Assembly: GCF_000473045.1 (NCBI RefSeq) | Contig: NZ_AXAY01000002.1 | Coordinates: forward strand, 186,001 to 250,000 | Length of the DNA: 64,000 nucleotides | Direction: 5' to 3' | Source: Bradyrhizobium sp. WSM3983 | Lineage (GTDB): Bacteria > Pseudomonadota > Alphaproteobacteria > Rhizobiales > Xanthobacteraceae | Shown: one piece after another, positions 40,147 to 49,867 of the stretch | How the letters are laid out: every line of letters begins with the position of its first letter | How positions within the stretch are numbered: position 1 is the stretch's first letter | Translations under genes and position numbers: made by a program | Notes under the pieces: generated by a model | What the model saw: the letters and a program-made list of their open reading frames with translations, nothing else | What the model was told of the DNA's origin: nothing | Database searches by the model: none

Positions 40147-41131
40147 GACCGATCCCGGCTGGGGGAGGAGCCTCAAAGCCTGCCTGGGCGCGCTGATCGG
40201 CGCTGCCGTGCTGGTGCTGGCGCTGATGGTGATCGTCGATCCCTATGACAGCGGCAAGCTCGGTCTGCTCGGCATCAACGGTGTCGACAATCGTCTCACC
40301 CAGATCACGGCCGCAAGCCGCGCCCGAGACCCGAATTTCAACGCGGCCATCCTCGGCAATTCGACGGCGCAGATGATCGAGCCGGCGGAATTGTCTCGCG
40401 CCACGGGCCTGCACTTCGTGCAGCTCTACACCACCGGCTCGGCTCCGCGCGAACAGCTCGCGGTGCTCGACTTCTTCCTGCGCAATCACAAGCAGGTCGG
40501 CGCGCTGGTGATCGCGGCTGATCCCGGCTGGTGCGTGCATGCGCGGCCGAAGGAGGAGGGCGCTGCGTTCCCCTATTGGCTCTATGACAGAAGCGTCGTC
40601 ACCTACGCGGTGCGGCTGATCTCCTGGCAGGCGATCGAACAGGCCTTTCAGCGGCTCAGCATCGGGCTCGGCTGGCGGCCGCGGATGAATCCGGACGGCT
40701 TCGTCAGTTATGAGGACATCTGGCCGCCCGGCCAATTCAAGGAGGTTGGCTGGCCCAGGGATCCTGCGCCGGCTGCGTCCGCAGAGACGCGGGCAACGTT
40801 TCCCGAGATCGCTGCGCTGGTAGAGATCGTCAGGAAGCTGCCGGCCGATGTGGCCATCGTCATCCTCGTGCCGCCGACTTTCGCGGCCACCGTGCCGAAG
40901 CCCGGCACGGATTTGGCGCAGGAGCGCGGCGCTTGCGATGCCGCGCTAAAAACCCTCATCGCGAGGCGCCCGCGCAGCAATTTCATCAGCTTTCGCATCG
41001 ACAACGAGCTGACTCGCGACCGCGACAACTTCGCTGACTTCATCCACTATCGCCCGAAACTTGCGCGCCGGATCGAGCAAGGGATTATCGCCAGCCTGCG
41101 CGATGGCGAGAGCGCGAAGATCGATTTCTGA
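40121..41131 (+). CDS. SGNH-like membrane-anchored partner of the MBOAT (AlgJ/DltD-like)
   Basis: Protein of 336 residues from the ATG at 40121, which overlaps the MBOAT gene by 26 bases. One membrane helix at about 18-42 anchors a large periplasmic domain. AILGNSTAQMIEP holds a candidate nucleophile Ser in a GNST motif, and FADFIHYRP near the C-terminus matches the Asp-x-x-His of SGNH hydrolases of the AlgJ/AlgX/DltD kind. Overall similarity to characterised members looks low. It could be the enzyme that transfers the acyl group to the final acceptor. Confidence 0.72.
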   Translation: MSSSTSSSETDPGWGRSLKACLGALIGAAVLVLALMVIVDPYDSGKLGLLGINGVDNRLTQITAASRARDPNFNAAILGNSTAQMIEPAELSRATGLHFVQLYTTGSAPREQLAVLDFFLRNHKQVGALVIAADPGWCVHARPKEEGAAFPYWLYDRSVVTYAVRLISWQAIEQAFQRLSIGLGWRPRMNPDGFVSYEDIWPPGQFKEVGWPRDPAPAASAETRATFPEIAALVEIVRKLPADVAIVILVPPTFAATVPKPGTDLAQERGACDAALKTLIARRPRSNFISFRIDNELTRDRDNFADFIHYRPKLARRIEQGIIASLRDGESAKIDF

Positions 41132-41143
41132 GCCGCTGGCGGC

Positions 41144-42844
41144 TTAGGAAATTTCCTCGAAGCCGCCGTCGAGCCAGAGCCTGCGCGCGAGCTTGCGCTG
41201 GATCTTGCCGCTGGTGGTCTTTGGCAGCGCGCCGGGACGGATCAGCGCGATGTGGCGTGCGAAGAGCTCGTGGCTGTCGGCTACGGCCTCGCGGATCTGG
41301 CCCTTGATCTCGGTGGTGTCGATCGTGTGGCGCGCGGTGCGCTCGACCTCCTGGACGATGACGAGGCTCTCCTCGCCATGTTCGTCCGATACCGAAAAGG
41401 CTGCGCCGCAGTTCTCGCGCAAGGCGCTGTCCTGCGATTGCACGGTGTGCTCGATGTCCTGCGGATAGTGGTTGATGCCACGGATGATGATGAGATCCTT
41501 GATCCGGCCGGTGACGAACACTTCGCCTGTGACATCGAGGAAGCCGAGGTCGCCGGTGCGTAGCCACCGGCCGTCCTCGCCGGCAATCTTGGCGTTGACC
41601 TCCTCGCGCGTCGCCGCATCGTTGCGCCAATAGGCATGGGCGACATTGGTGCCGCTGACCCAGATTTCGCCGACACGGTCGGCCGACAGCCGCACACGGT
41701 GCTCGGGGTCGACGATGGCGATCTGCTCGCCCCTCAGCGCGCGGCCGCAACCGACGACGATCTGGGCGTCGTCAGGATCGGCCGGCGCCTCGGCCGCATG
41801 CGCCTGAAGCGCGGCGCGGCTGACGCTGCGTGTGATATGGCAGCCGCCGCGCTGTCCCCCGGAAATCAGGAGCGTCGCCTCCGCCATGCCATAGGCCGGA
41901 TACATCGCGCGCGGATCGAATCCGTGCGGCGCAAAGGTTTCAATAAAGCGCGCGATGGTGTCGGCGCGCACCGGCTCCGCACCATTGAGCGCGATCCTGA
42001 GCGAGGACAGGTCGACGCCATCCATCTGATCGGCGCGATAGCGGCTGACGCAGAGATCGAAGCCGAAATTGGGCCCGCAGGCGACCTCCGCACGATAATG
42101 CGAGATCGCGCGCAGCCAGCCGAGTGGCCGCTGCATGAACGTGTTCGGCGCCATCAGCACGCACGTCGCGCCGACATAGAGCGCCTGAAGCGCGTTCAGG
42201 ATCAGCCCCATGTCGTGATAGAGCGGCACCCAGTTGACATAGGTCGATTGCCTGGTGTTGCCGAGCGCGATCCGGATCATCTCGAGATTGGCGAGCAGAT
42301 TGGCATGGCTCACCATCACGCCCTTCGGCTCGGAGGTCGAACCAGAGGTGTATTGCAGGAACGCGGTGTCGTCGGGCTCCGGTTCAGGTAAATCAACCGT
42401 CGCACCGTCCGCTTCGGAGAGATCGACTTCGATCCACCGGATGTTCTCCTGCGCAAAGCGTTCCCGCAGATCGCTGCGCAGAGCGAAAGCCGAAGTGGTC
42501 AGCGCCAGCGCCGGCGTGCAATTGGCGAGGATCGCCGCGCTGGAATCGCGGGTGCTGTTTCGCCGGGGCATCATCATCGGCACGGCGATGATACCCGCGA
42601 TCAGGCAGCCGAGGAACGCCACCATGAATTCAATGCCCGGCGGAAACACCAGGATCGCGCGGTCTCCGGGCTGCGCGGACGCGGCTAGCCGCGCCGCGAG
42701 CGCGGTTGCGGCCTCATGGAGTTGACGGAAGGTGAGGGATGCTTCCTCCGCGCCGCGATCGGAGACGAAGACATAGGCGCGATCGTCGGGCCGCTCCGCC
42801 GCGCGCCGGGCCAGTAGCGCCACGAGCGAGCGGAGATTGTCCAT
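41144..42844 (-). CDS. Fatty-acyl-AMP ligase (FAAL)
   Basis: Adenylate-forming enzyme of 566 residues. The motifs YTSGSTSEPKGVMVSH, WVPLYHDMGLI, YPAYGMAEATL and GRIKDLIIIRGINHYPQDIE are characteristic of FAALs, which make acyl-AMP and load it on a carrier protein rather than CoA. The C-terminal Lys is present in PKTTSGKIQRK. It follows the acyl carrier gene by 26 bases on the same strand and converges on the SGNH-like gene with a 12-base gap. No polyketide or peptide synthetase is nearby, so the acyl group has another use. Confidence 0.93.
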   Translation of the reverse strand: MDNLRSLVALLARRAAERPDDRAYVFVSDRGAEEASLTFRQLHEAATALAARLAASAQPGDRAILVFPPGIEFMVAFLGCLIAGIIAVPMMMPRRNSTRDSSAAILANCTPALALTTSAFALRSDLRERFAQENIRWIEVDLSEADGATVDLPEPEPDDTAFLQYTSGSTSEPKGVMVSHANLLANLEMIRIALGNTRQSTYVNWVPLYHDMGLILNALQALYVGATCVLMAPNTFMQRPLGWLRAISHYRAEVACGPNFGFDLCVSRYRADQMDGVDLSSLRIALNGAEPVRADTIARFIETFAPHGFDPRAMYPAYGMAEATLLISGGQRGGCHITRSVSRAALQAHAAEAPADPDDAQIVVGCGRALRGEQIAIVDPEHRVRLSADRVGEIWVSGTNVAHAYWRNDAATREEVNAKIAGEDGRWLRTGDLGFLDVTGEVFVTGRIKDLIIIRGINHYPQDIEHTVQSQDSALRENCGAAFSVSDEHGEESLVIVQEVERTARHTIDTTEIKGQIREAVADSHELFARHIALIRPGALPKTTSGKIQRKLARRLWLDGGFEEIS

Positions 42845-42870
42845 CTGGATTGCGCCGCCTTCAGCCGCGC

Positions 42871-43125
42871 TCAGGCGGCGGGGCGGAGCGCGCGCTTGTC
42901 GGCGAGAAATCGCGACAGCGCCTCAACCGTTGGGTGGTCGTAGAAGTCGTCGGTCGACAGTTCGAGGTCGAGCTTCTCTTCGAGCTCCATCATGAGATAG
43001 ACGAGCATCGCCGAATCGAGGCCGAGGCGGCTGAATTTTGCGCCGGTGTCGACGCGGTCCTTCGAGATTCTCAGGATATTGGCTAGCGCCGTAACGCAGA
43101 AATCCGAAATCTGCTCGCGTGTCAT
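42871..43125 (-). CDS. Acyl carrier protein
   Basis: Protein of 84 residues from the ATG at 43125. LGLDSAMLVYLMMELEE carries the phosphopantetheine attachment Ser38 in the GLDS motif, and FYDHPTVEALSRFL is the usual third and fourth helix. It sits 26 bases upstream of the FAAL gene, so the two are almost certainly one operon and a donor-carrier pair. It is not the fatty-acid-synthesis AcpP, whose gene lies in the fab cluster. Confidence 0.93.
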   Translation of the reverse strand: MTREQISDFCVTALANILRISKDRVDTGAKFSRLGLDSAMLVYLMMELEEKLDLELSTDDFYDHPTVEALSRFLADKRALRPAA

Positions 43126-43398
43126 GTCATTTCCCAGAAACAATCGGAATGACAATACGGGCGACCTCAAGGTTGTCAATTTGGCCCAAGCGCCGCAGCG
43201 TTGAAGGTTGGGGACTGTTGCTTTCCTGCGTCGCCGGATGCTCAATTCATCCCCAGATGGCGCGATTTCCTCCGGTCTAGAAGGGGGCAGCCTCGGGCAA
43301 GGCCGCCGATTACTGATTCGTGCTGGTCGGCGAGGGCGGTTGACGGCGGCCGCGAAGGGGCGAAACTGGTCTGCAAAAAAAGACCGGGAGCGCTTCAC
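43126..43398. other. Spacer between acyl carrier protein and M28-like genes
   Basis: No gene is convincing in this divergent spacer. It should hold promoters for both directions. GGGAG at 43386-43390 is the binding site for the ATG at 43399. Confidence 0.4.
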
Positions 43399-44660
43399 AT
43401 GCGGCTCATCCTCATTGCAACGATGGCAGCTCTGATGGTTGGACAGGCGGCAGCCAGGGCGTGTTGTCGGGCGCGAGCCTTTATGCCGATGTGGCGCGCT
43501 ACGCCTCCTTCGGCCTGCACCGCTTCGGCTCGCCCGGCGATCGCGCAACGGCCGACTGGATCGCAAGTGAGCTATCGGCTGCGGGCTTCGCGATAAGATT
43601 CCAGCCCGTCATGCTCGGCCGGCAATATGTCGTGGAGCGCGCGCGTGCGGAAGCGGCCGGCGCGGCAGTCGAGGCGACGCCATTCTGGTGGCCGCCGGAG
43701 GACAAGGCGAGTTTCCGTCTCTCCGCGCCGCTCGCGCGCGAGGGCGATGTTGCCGGGAAAATTCTCTGGGTCGATCTGCCGTTCGATCGCGGCGCCTATC
43801 TCGGTCCCGCGCATCGCGGGGCGATCGCTGAGGCCGCGGCCAAGAAGCCCGCCGCCATCCTGCTGATGATCGGCAATCCCGCCGACGACCGCTTTGCCTA
43901 CAACGTCACGCAGGAGGACGCACCCTGGCCGGTACCGGTGATGGTGGTCGGCGCCAAGGTGCGGGCGACGTTCGAGCGTGCGCTCGCGTCAGGCGCACCG
44001 GTGACGTTCGATGTTGCCGGGCATTACGATCGCAACGTGTCGGGCCGCAATGTCATCGCCGAGACCGGCATCGGCCGCGGGCCGACCATCGTTGTCTCCA
44101 CGCCGATGACCGGCTGGTATAGCTGCGTCTGCGAGCGCGGTCCGGGCATCGCCAACTTCCTCGCTTTGGCGCGCATGGCGGCCGCGGAAAAATGGCCGGC
44201 GCATTTCGTCTTCATCGCGACCGCCGGCCACGAGATCGGCCACGGCGGCATGGAGCTTTTTCTGAAGGACGGCGCGCCGGCGCCAAAGGACACGCTGGCC
44301 TGGGTTCACTTCGGCTCGTCGAACGCGTGCTACGCCTTCGCGGAAGGCGCGCGCAGCAACCGGACCGAGGAGGAGCGCTATCTCGTGCTGAGCAAGTCAG
44401 CGGTCGCGCTGACCGATGAGGCCTTTGTCGCAGTCGCGGCAAAACGTCTGGTGACGGAGAAGCAGGCGGTCGGCGAGCTGCGCGACGTGCATGCGGCGGG
44501 TTACGCCAATTTCCTTGGCATGGCCGGCCGCCATCAAACCTTCCACACCCCTGCAGACGATCTCACCGCGACCGGACCCGATATCCTCGAGCCGGTCGCA
44601 CGCGCATTCGTCGATGCTGTGCGGAAAATCGTCGAACGCGGCGACGCCGCGTTCAAATAG
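43399..44660 (+). pseudogene. Exported M28-like peptidase-family protein, frameshifted after the signal peptide
   Basis: The ATG at 43399 has GGGAG eight bases upstream and encodes a signal peptide, MRLILIATMAALMVGQAAA. The mature protein continues in another frame as QGVLSGASLYADV, about 400 residues to 44660. One extra C between 43455 and 43456 would join the two. The body has the M28 fold segments ASGAPVTFDV, TAGHEIGHGG and the final FHTPADDL, but the usual first metal motif HxD is replaced by TPMTGWY, and the second Asp is absent. So it may be a non-catalytic relative. A sequencing error could also explain the shift. Confidence 0.75.
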
Positions 44661-44662
44661 CC

Positions 44663-45448
44663 TCAGTTCTGATAGTAGCCGCGCGGCTGATAATACTGCC
44701 GGGGCTGCTGCTGGTAGTAGTAGCCCTGCTGGCCATACGCCGGGTCGTAGCCGTAGCTCGGTTGCGGTTGCTGCTGATAGACCTGCGCGCCATAGGGACG
44801 GGTGATCGGGCGTGGCGCCGGATAGCGCGCGCCGGTATCGCTGCCGTCGGCGGGATAGATGTAGTTGTCATCCTGCTGCATGTAGCGGCGGGCGGGCTGC
44901 GCCGGCGGCGTCAAATTCACGGGATCGCCTGTGGTCGCGTACTGCTGCTCCTCGGCGGGTTGCTGGGCACGGGCCACCGCATTGTTGGTGCGGCCGCGCG
45001 GATTGCGGGCCAGCGCCACTTGCGCCGAGCCGGTCAGCGTCACCGTGGTGTTGAGCACGCCTTGCTCCTGCACCAGCGTATAGAGTGTCGTCGCATTCTG
45101 GCGCGACAGCCGCACGCAGCCATGCGAGGCGGGCGTGCCCAATCGTCCGACCGAGTCGGTGCCGTGGATGGCGTGCCCGATCTTGGTGAAGAAGATCGAG
45201 TGCGGCATCGGCGCGTCGTCGAATTCCTTGGAATAGTGATCCTCTTCCATGCGGAAGGCGCGGAACGAGCCGCCCGGCGTCTCACGCGAGGGGATGCCGG
45301 TCGACACCGGCCAGTGGTAGCGCGTCACGCCGTCGACCACGACAGTCATCTGCTGATTGTCCTTGTCGATGGTAATGTCGACCTTGGCCTGCGCGGCGCC
45401 CGCGCTCAAAAGCATCAGGGAAGTGAAAGCGATAAAAAATGAACGCAT
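44663..45448 (-). CDS. L,D-transpeptidase (YkuD domain), exported
   Basis: Periplasmic enzyme that makes 3-3 cross-links or attaches proteins to peptidoglycan. From the ATG at 45448 it has 261 residues, starting with the signal peptide MRSFFIAFTSLMLLSAGAAQ. The YkuD domain (about 25-160) shows HGTDSVGRLGTPASHGCVRL with the active Cys in SHGCVRL. The C-terminal 100 residues are a low-complexity tail rich in Gln, Tyr and Pro, which varies in relatives. It converges on the M28-like gene with a 2-base gap. Confidence 0.93.
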   Translation of the reverse strand: MRSFFIAFTSLMLLSAGAAQAKVDITIDKDNQQMTVVVDGVTRYHWPVSTGIPSRETPGGSFRAFRMEEDHYSKEFDDAPMPHSIFFTKIGHAIHGTDSVGRLGTPASHGCVRLSRQNATTLYTLVQEQGVLNTTVTLTGSAQVALARNPRGRTNNAVARAQQPAEEQQYATTGDPVNLTPPAQPARRYMQQDDNYIYPADGSDTGARYPAPRPITRPYGAQVYQQQPQPSYGYDPAYGQQGYYYQQQPRQYYQPRGYYQN

Positions 45449-45777
45449 CTGACGTCTGGCCTCCGGCCTGTTCACGCTAGGCGCCGCGGCTCTCCGTCCC
45501 CCGGCGTGCACTATGCCTGCAATCCGGCTTTCGTTCCAGCGGCCTGCCGACCCATCGTTAACGTGATGCCGGGCGTAAGCAAGGCCGCTTTGTGCCGCGC
45601 CGGCTCTGGCGATGCTGACATTTTCGCGAGCGGGAGCTGCGCTCACAACGACGACAATTCGTCACAAAGGCGCAACCATTTGGCCGCTTCAGGCGTTGAT
45701 CGTGTCCTATCAGACAGGCGATTTTCGCTGCCATCCACCCCGTCAAATTTCCTTTTCAACTTCCCTTGGGACCGAAG
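45449..45777. other. Spacer between divergent L,D-transpeptidase and Gly-rich protein genes
   Basis: About 330 bases with no convincing gene. Reading frames through it are short and carry no recognisable domain. Promoters for both flanking genes probably lie here; none can be named. Confidence 0.4.
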
Positions 45778-46101
45778 ATGAACAAAGCCCGTATCGCCGC
45801 CGCAGCCTTGCCGGCCGGCTTGTCCGTTCGCCTGCTGTTTGCAGGCGCAGCTGTCCTCCTCGCGCTGTTGTCGCTGCCGCACCCCGGCCACGCCCAGGGC
45901 ATCGTGCGCGGCGCCCAGGAGGGCTCCTATGAAGGCAACCGGATTGCCGGGCCCGTCGGCGGCGCGGTCGGAGGCGTCGTCGGTGCCGGCGTCGGCGGCG
46001 CGGTAGGTGCCGTGGACGGCATCCTGGGCATTCCCTATCACGGCCGCCGCCATTGCCGTGGCTACTACGACGGCTATCATCACTTCCGCTGCTACAGGTG
46101 A
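45778..46101 (+). CDS. Exported glycine-zipper protein (107 aa)
   Basis: Small hypothetical protein. A signal peptide of about 40 residues ends near GHAQ. The middle (about 57-85) is a glycine zipper, GGAVGGVVGAGVGGAVGAV, a motif that packs in or spans a membrane. The C-terminal end is rich in His, Tyr and Arg (HGRRHCRGYYDGYHHFRCYR) with two Cys, possibly a metal-binding or disulphide-linked tail. Similar small proteins are common in Bradyrhizobium, without assigned function. Confidence 0.7.
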   Translation: MNKARIAAAALPAGLSVRLLFAGAAVLLALLSLPHPGHAQGIVRGAQEGSYEGNRIAGPVGGAVGGVVGAGVGGAVGAVDGILGIPYHGRRHCRGYYDGYHHFRCYR

Positions 46102-46104
46102 TCG

Positions 46105-46203
46105 TCATTCCGGGGCGGCCGAAGGGCGAGCCCGGAATCCATTGAGCAACAGCGTTGGCGGATGAATGGATTCGGGGCTCGCGCTATGCGCGCCCCGGAA
46201 TGA
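46105..46203. repeat. Palindromic repeat between Gly-rich protein and ABC permease genes
   Basis: TCATTCCGGGGCGGCCGAAG at 46105 and its inverted counterpart ending GCGCGCCCCGGAATGACA at 46203 enclose a second pair (GAATCCATTG against TGAATGGATTC). It is a classic composite intergenic repeat of Bradyrhizobium, placed at the end of two convergent genes. Confidence 0.85.
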
Positions 46204-46212
46204 CAGTCAGGG

Positions 46213-46970
46213 TCAGTTCTTCAGCCGATAGCCGGTCCGAAAAATCCACCAGATCGCGACCAGGCAGATCGCCAGGAACGCCACCGTCATGCTGATGCTG
46301 ACGGACACGCTGACGTCCGCGATCTCGTAGAAGCTCCAGCGGAAGCCCGAGATCAGATAGACGACCGGGTTGAGCAGCGCCACGGTGCGCCAGGTGGGCG
46401 GCAGCATGTCGATGGAATAGAAGCTGCCGCCGAGGAAGGTCAGCGGCGTCACCACCAGCATCGGGATCATCTGCAGCTTTTCGAACCCATCGGCCCAGAT
46501 GCCGATGATGAAGCCGAACAGGCTGAACGTCACTGCCGTCAGCACCAGGAAGGCCAGCATCCAGACCGGATGATGGATGTGCAGCGGCACGAACAGGCCG
46601 GCGGTGGCGAGAATGATCAGGCCGAGGATGATCGACTTGGTCGCGGCCGCGCCGACATAGCCGAGCACGATCTCGAAATAGGAGATCGGCGCCGACAGGA
46701 TCTCGTAGATCGTGCCGGTGAATTTCGGGAAGTAGATGCCAAATGACGCGTTGGCGATGCTCTGCGTCAGCACCGAGAGCATGATCAGGCCCGGCACGAT
46801 GAAGGTGCCGTAGCTGACGCCCTCGACCTGGCTGATGCGCGAGCCGATCGCGGCGCCAAACACCACGAAATAGAGCGAGGTCGAGACGACAGGCGAGACG
46901 ATGCTTTGCAGCAGCGTGCGCCAGGTGCGCGCCATTTCGAACAGATAGATGGCGCGGATGGCGCGGTGAT

Positions 46971-46974
<4 letters not shown>
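46213..46974 (-). CDS. ABC-2 type transporter permease
   Basis: Inner membrane permease of 253 residues with six predicted helices. The segments [38 protein letters not shown] and [16 protein letters not shown] are typical of ABC-2 exporters of the NodJ/DrrB kind. Its start overlaps the stop of the ATPase gene upstream in an ATGA, so the two form one exporter. The cargo is unknown; polysaccharides, lipids and drugs are all possible in this class. Confidence 0.9.
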
Positions 46975-47894
<920 letters not shown>

Positions 47895-48174
47895 GAGGGC
47901 CGGTGGGGGTGGGGAGGGATGTGCCGGAACCCACACCCTGGCGGGTGGAGAGTGGCGGAGCCCTGAAATAGGAATGGCCTTTCCCGGTCGCAATTGCCTG
48001 GAGAAAAATGGTCTCAAAACAGGCCCTTAAGTGGCCGGTTTCGGGCAAGTGTTGCGCGATGGTCACGACTTGCGGCTAAGATCACCGTTCACGCGGCTCT
48101 TTGTTGCGTCTGCGAGCAGGCCATGGCTACGATTCCGGCCAATCGCGAAGCGTATGTCCTCAGGGAAAAGATCG

Positions 48175-48891
48175 ATGAGACCGAACGGCCGTCACACCGC
48201 CGGCGCCAGCCAGTTGTCCCCTCTCCGCATGTGGGCAATCTGCCTGCTTCTGCTGTCAGCTGCTGCCATGAGCCCGACCACAGCCAAGGCGGCGCCGAGC
48301 CAGGCCGCGGCGACGACGCATGTCTATCTGCTCCGCGGCGTGCTCAACATCTTCTCGCTCGGGCTCGACACGATCGGCGCCCGCCTTGAGGCGCAGGGCA
48401 TCCCGGTAACCGTCGCGAACTTCGTGTCCTGGTCCTCGCTCGCCGATGAGGCTGCAGCGAACTACAAGGCCGGCCGGGTCAAGACCATCGTGCTGGTCGG
48501 GCATTCCTCGGGGGCGACCGCGCTGCCCGATATGATCGCCAAGCTCAATCAGCTCGGCGTGCCCGTGAAGCTCGCGATCGGGCTCGACTCCGTGTTCAAG
48601 ACCAGGCTGTCGACCGGCGCTGAACGCTACATCAACATCTATATCGGCGACGGTCCGGGTGAGCCGGTGCGGGCCGCGAACGGCCTGCGCGGCAAGCTCG
48701 ACAATGTCGACGTGCGCGGCAGCGGCGTCGGCCACATCACCATCGACAAGAACGAGGCGATCCAGCGCCGCGTCATCGCCGAGATCGACGCCGCCATCGC
48801 CCGCTCGCGCGGTCCGGCTGGACCGGTCGCCGAACCCCGCGCGCCGCGGGCTGCGCACTCGGCGGCGGCTGTGGCACCGGCGAGGAACTAA
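48175..48891 (+). CDS. Exported alpha/beta-hydrolase-like protein, paralogue of the LysM protein
   Basis: Protein of 238 residues from the ATG at 48175 (AGGGA at 48162-48166). A signal peptide is followed by VYLLRGVLNIFSLGLDTI and TIVLVGHSSGATALPDM, where GHSSG holds a candidate nucleophile Ser. RYINIYIGDG and HITIDKNEAIQRRVI follow, the latter with a candidate His. The protein at 55725 shares this order of motifs. The family is not one I can name; a lipase/esterase-like or peptidoglycan-related role is only a guess. Confidence 0.7.
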   Translation: MRPNGRHTAGASQLSPLRMWAICLLLLSAAAMSPTTAKAAPSQAAATTHVYLLRGVLNIFSLGLDTIGARLEAQGIPVTVANFVSWSSLADEAAANYKAGRVKTIVLVGHSSGATALPDMIAKLNQLGVPVKLAIGLDSVFKTRLSTGAERYINIYIGDGPGEPVRAANGLRGKLDNVDVRGSGVGHITIDKNEAIQRRVIAEIDAAIARSRGPAGPVAEPRAPRAAHSAAAVAPARN

Positions 48892-48921
48892 AGACTTTCG
48901 CCTGTAACGGCTGACGTCATC

Positions 48922-48955
48922 ATGCCGCCGTCGACTTGATTGTCGATGGCGGCAT
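48922..48955. terminator. Hairpin between convergent genes
   Basis: ATGCCGCC-G-TCGAC at 48922-48935 pairs with GTCGA-T-GGCGGCAT at 48942-48955 around a 6-base loop, with one mismatch. It lies between the convergent exported hydrolase-like gene and the epoxide-hydrolase-like gene and could stop transcription from either side. Confidence 0.65.
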
Positions 48956-48998
48956 TGTCTTGTCCGCGCTGCCGTAACGCCGTATCGGCCCGGTCTCG

Positions 48999-49850
48999 CT
49001 ATGCGAGGAAGGCGCGGACGGCATTCCCGATCTCCCTTGCATGCGTTTCCAGCGCGAAATGTCCGGTGTCGAGGAATTTCACCACGGCGTTCGGATTGTC
49101 GCGCTTGTACGCCTCTGCGCCGGGCGGGATGAAGAACGGATCGTTCTTGCCCCAGACCGCGAGGAGAGGTGGCTTGTGCTTGCGGAAATACTCCTGGAAG
49201 GCAGGATAAAGAGCCACGTTGCTCTTGTAGTCGCCGATCAGATCGAGCTGCACCTCGTCGGAGCCTGGGCGCGCCAGGTAGTAGTTGTCGAGGTTCTGGC
49301 CGTCCGGAGACACCAGCGTCGTATCAGGAACGCCGTGCGTGTATTGCCAGCGCGTCGCCTCCGGCGTCTGCATGGCTCGCAACGCTTCGCGATTGGCCGG
49401 TGACGGATCTTCCCAATAGGCCCTCACTGGAGCCCAGTCCTCGCTCAGCCCTTCCTCATAGGCGTTGCCGTTCTGCGAGATGAAGGCGGTGATGCGTTCG
49501 GGGTGGCTCAGCGCGAGCCGGAAGCCGGTCGGCGCGCCGTAGTCGAAGACGTAGACGGCGAAACGGTCGAAGCCGATCACTTCGGTGAAGAGCTCAATCA
49601 CGCGCGCGATGTTGTCGAAGGTGTAGCGAAATGCTTCGCGCGAAGGCATGTCGGACTGACCGAAGCCGGGGAGGTCGGGCGCCACGATGTGAAACTTGTC
49701 CGCCAGCAGCGGGATCAAATCGCGGAACATATGGCCCGCACTCGGGAAGCCATGCAGCAGCAAAAGCTTCGGCGCGCCGGCGCGGCCGGCCTCTCGGTAG
49801 AAGACCTTGAGGCCATCGACATCGGCAGTGCGGTAGGTGGTTGGGGTCAT
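48999..49850 (-). CDS. Alpha/beta hydrolase, epoxide hydrolase/haloalkane dehalogenase-like
   Basis: Cytoplasmic hydrolase of 283 residues from the ATG at 49850 (GGAGA upstream). LLLLHGFPSAGHMFRDL gives the oxyanion region and VFDYGAPTGFRLA places an Asp, not a Ser, at the nucleophile elbow, as in epoxide hydrolases and dehalogenases. VWGKNDPFF and the final DTGHFALE supply the acid and the His. The substrate is unknown. It diverges from the CGNR regulator gene, with inverted GTAACC words between them. Confidence 0.87.
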   Translation of the reverse strand: MTPTTYRTADVDGLKVFYREAGRAGAPKLLLLHGFPSAGHMFRDLIPLLADKFHIVAPDLPGFGQSDMPSREAFRYTFDNIARVIELFTEVIGFDRFAVYVFDYGAPTGFRLALSHPERITAFISQNGNAYEEGLSEDWAPVRAYWEDPSPANREALRAMQTPEATRWQYTHGVPDTTLVSPDGQNLDNYYLARPGSDEVQLDLIGDYKSNVALYPAFQEYFRKHKPPLLAVWGKNDPFFIPPGAEAYKRDNPNAVVKFLDTGHFALETHAREIGNAVRAFLA

Positions 49851-49867
49851 GACGTCTCCATTCGATT

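Noticed and set aside
41132..41143. GCCGCTGGCGGC hairpin as terminator between the SGNH-like and FAAL genes
   Set aside because: The stem is only 5-6 bases with a two-base loop and no T tract. It is too small to call.
43440..43470. Programmed -1 ribosomal frameshift in the M28-like gene
   Set aside because: There is no slippery heptamer and no strong structure just downstream. Coupling a signal peptide through a frameshift would be unusual.
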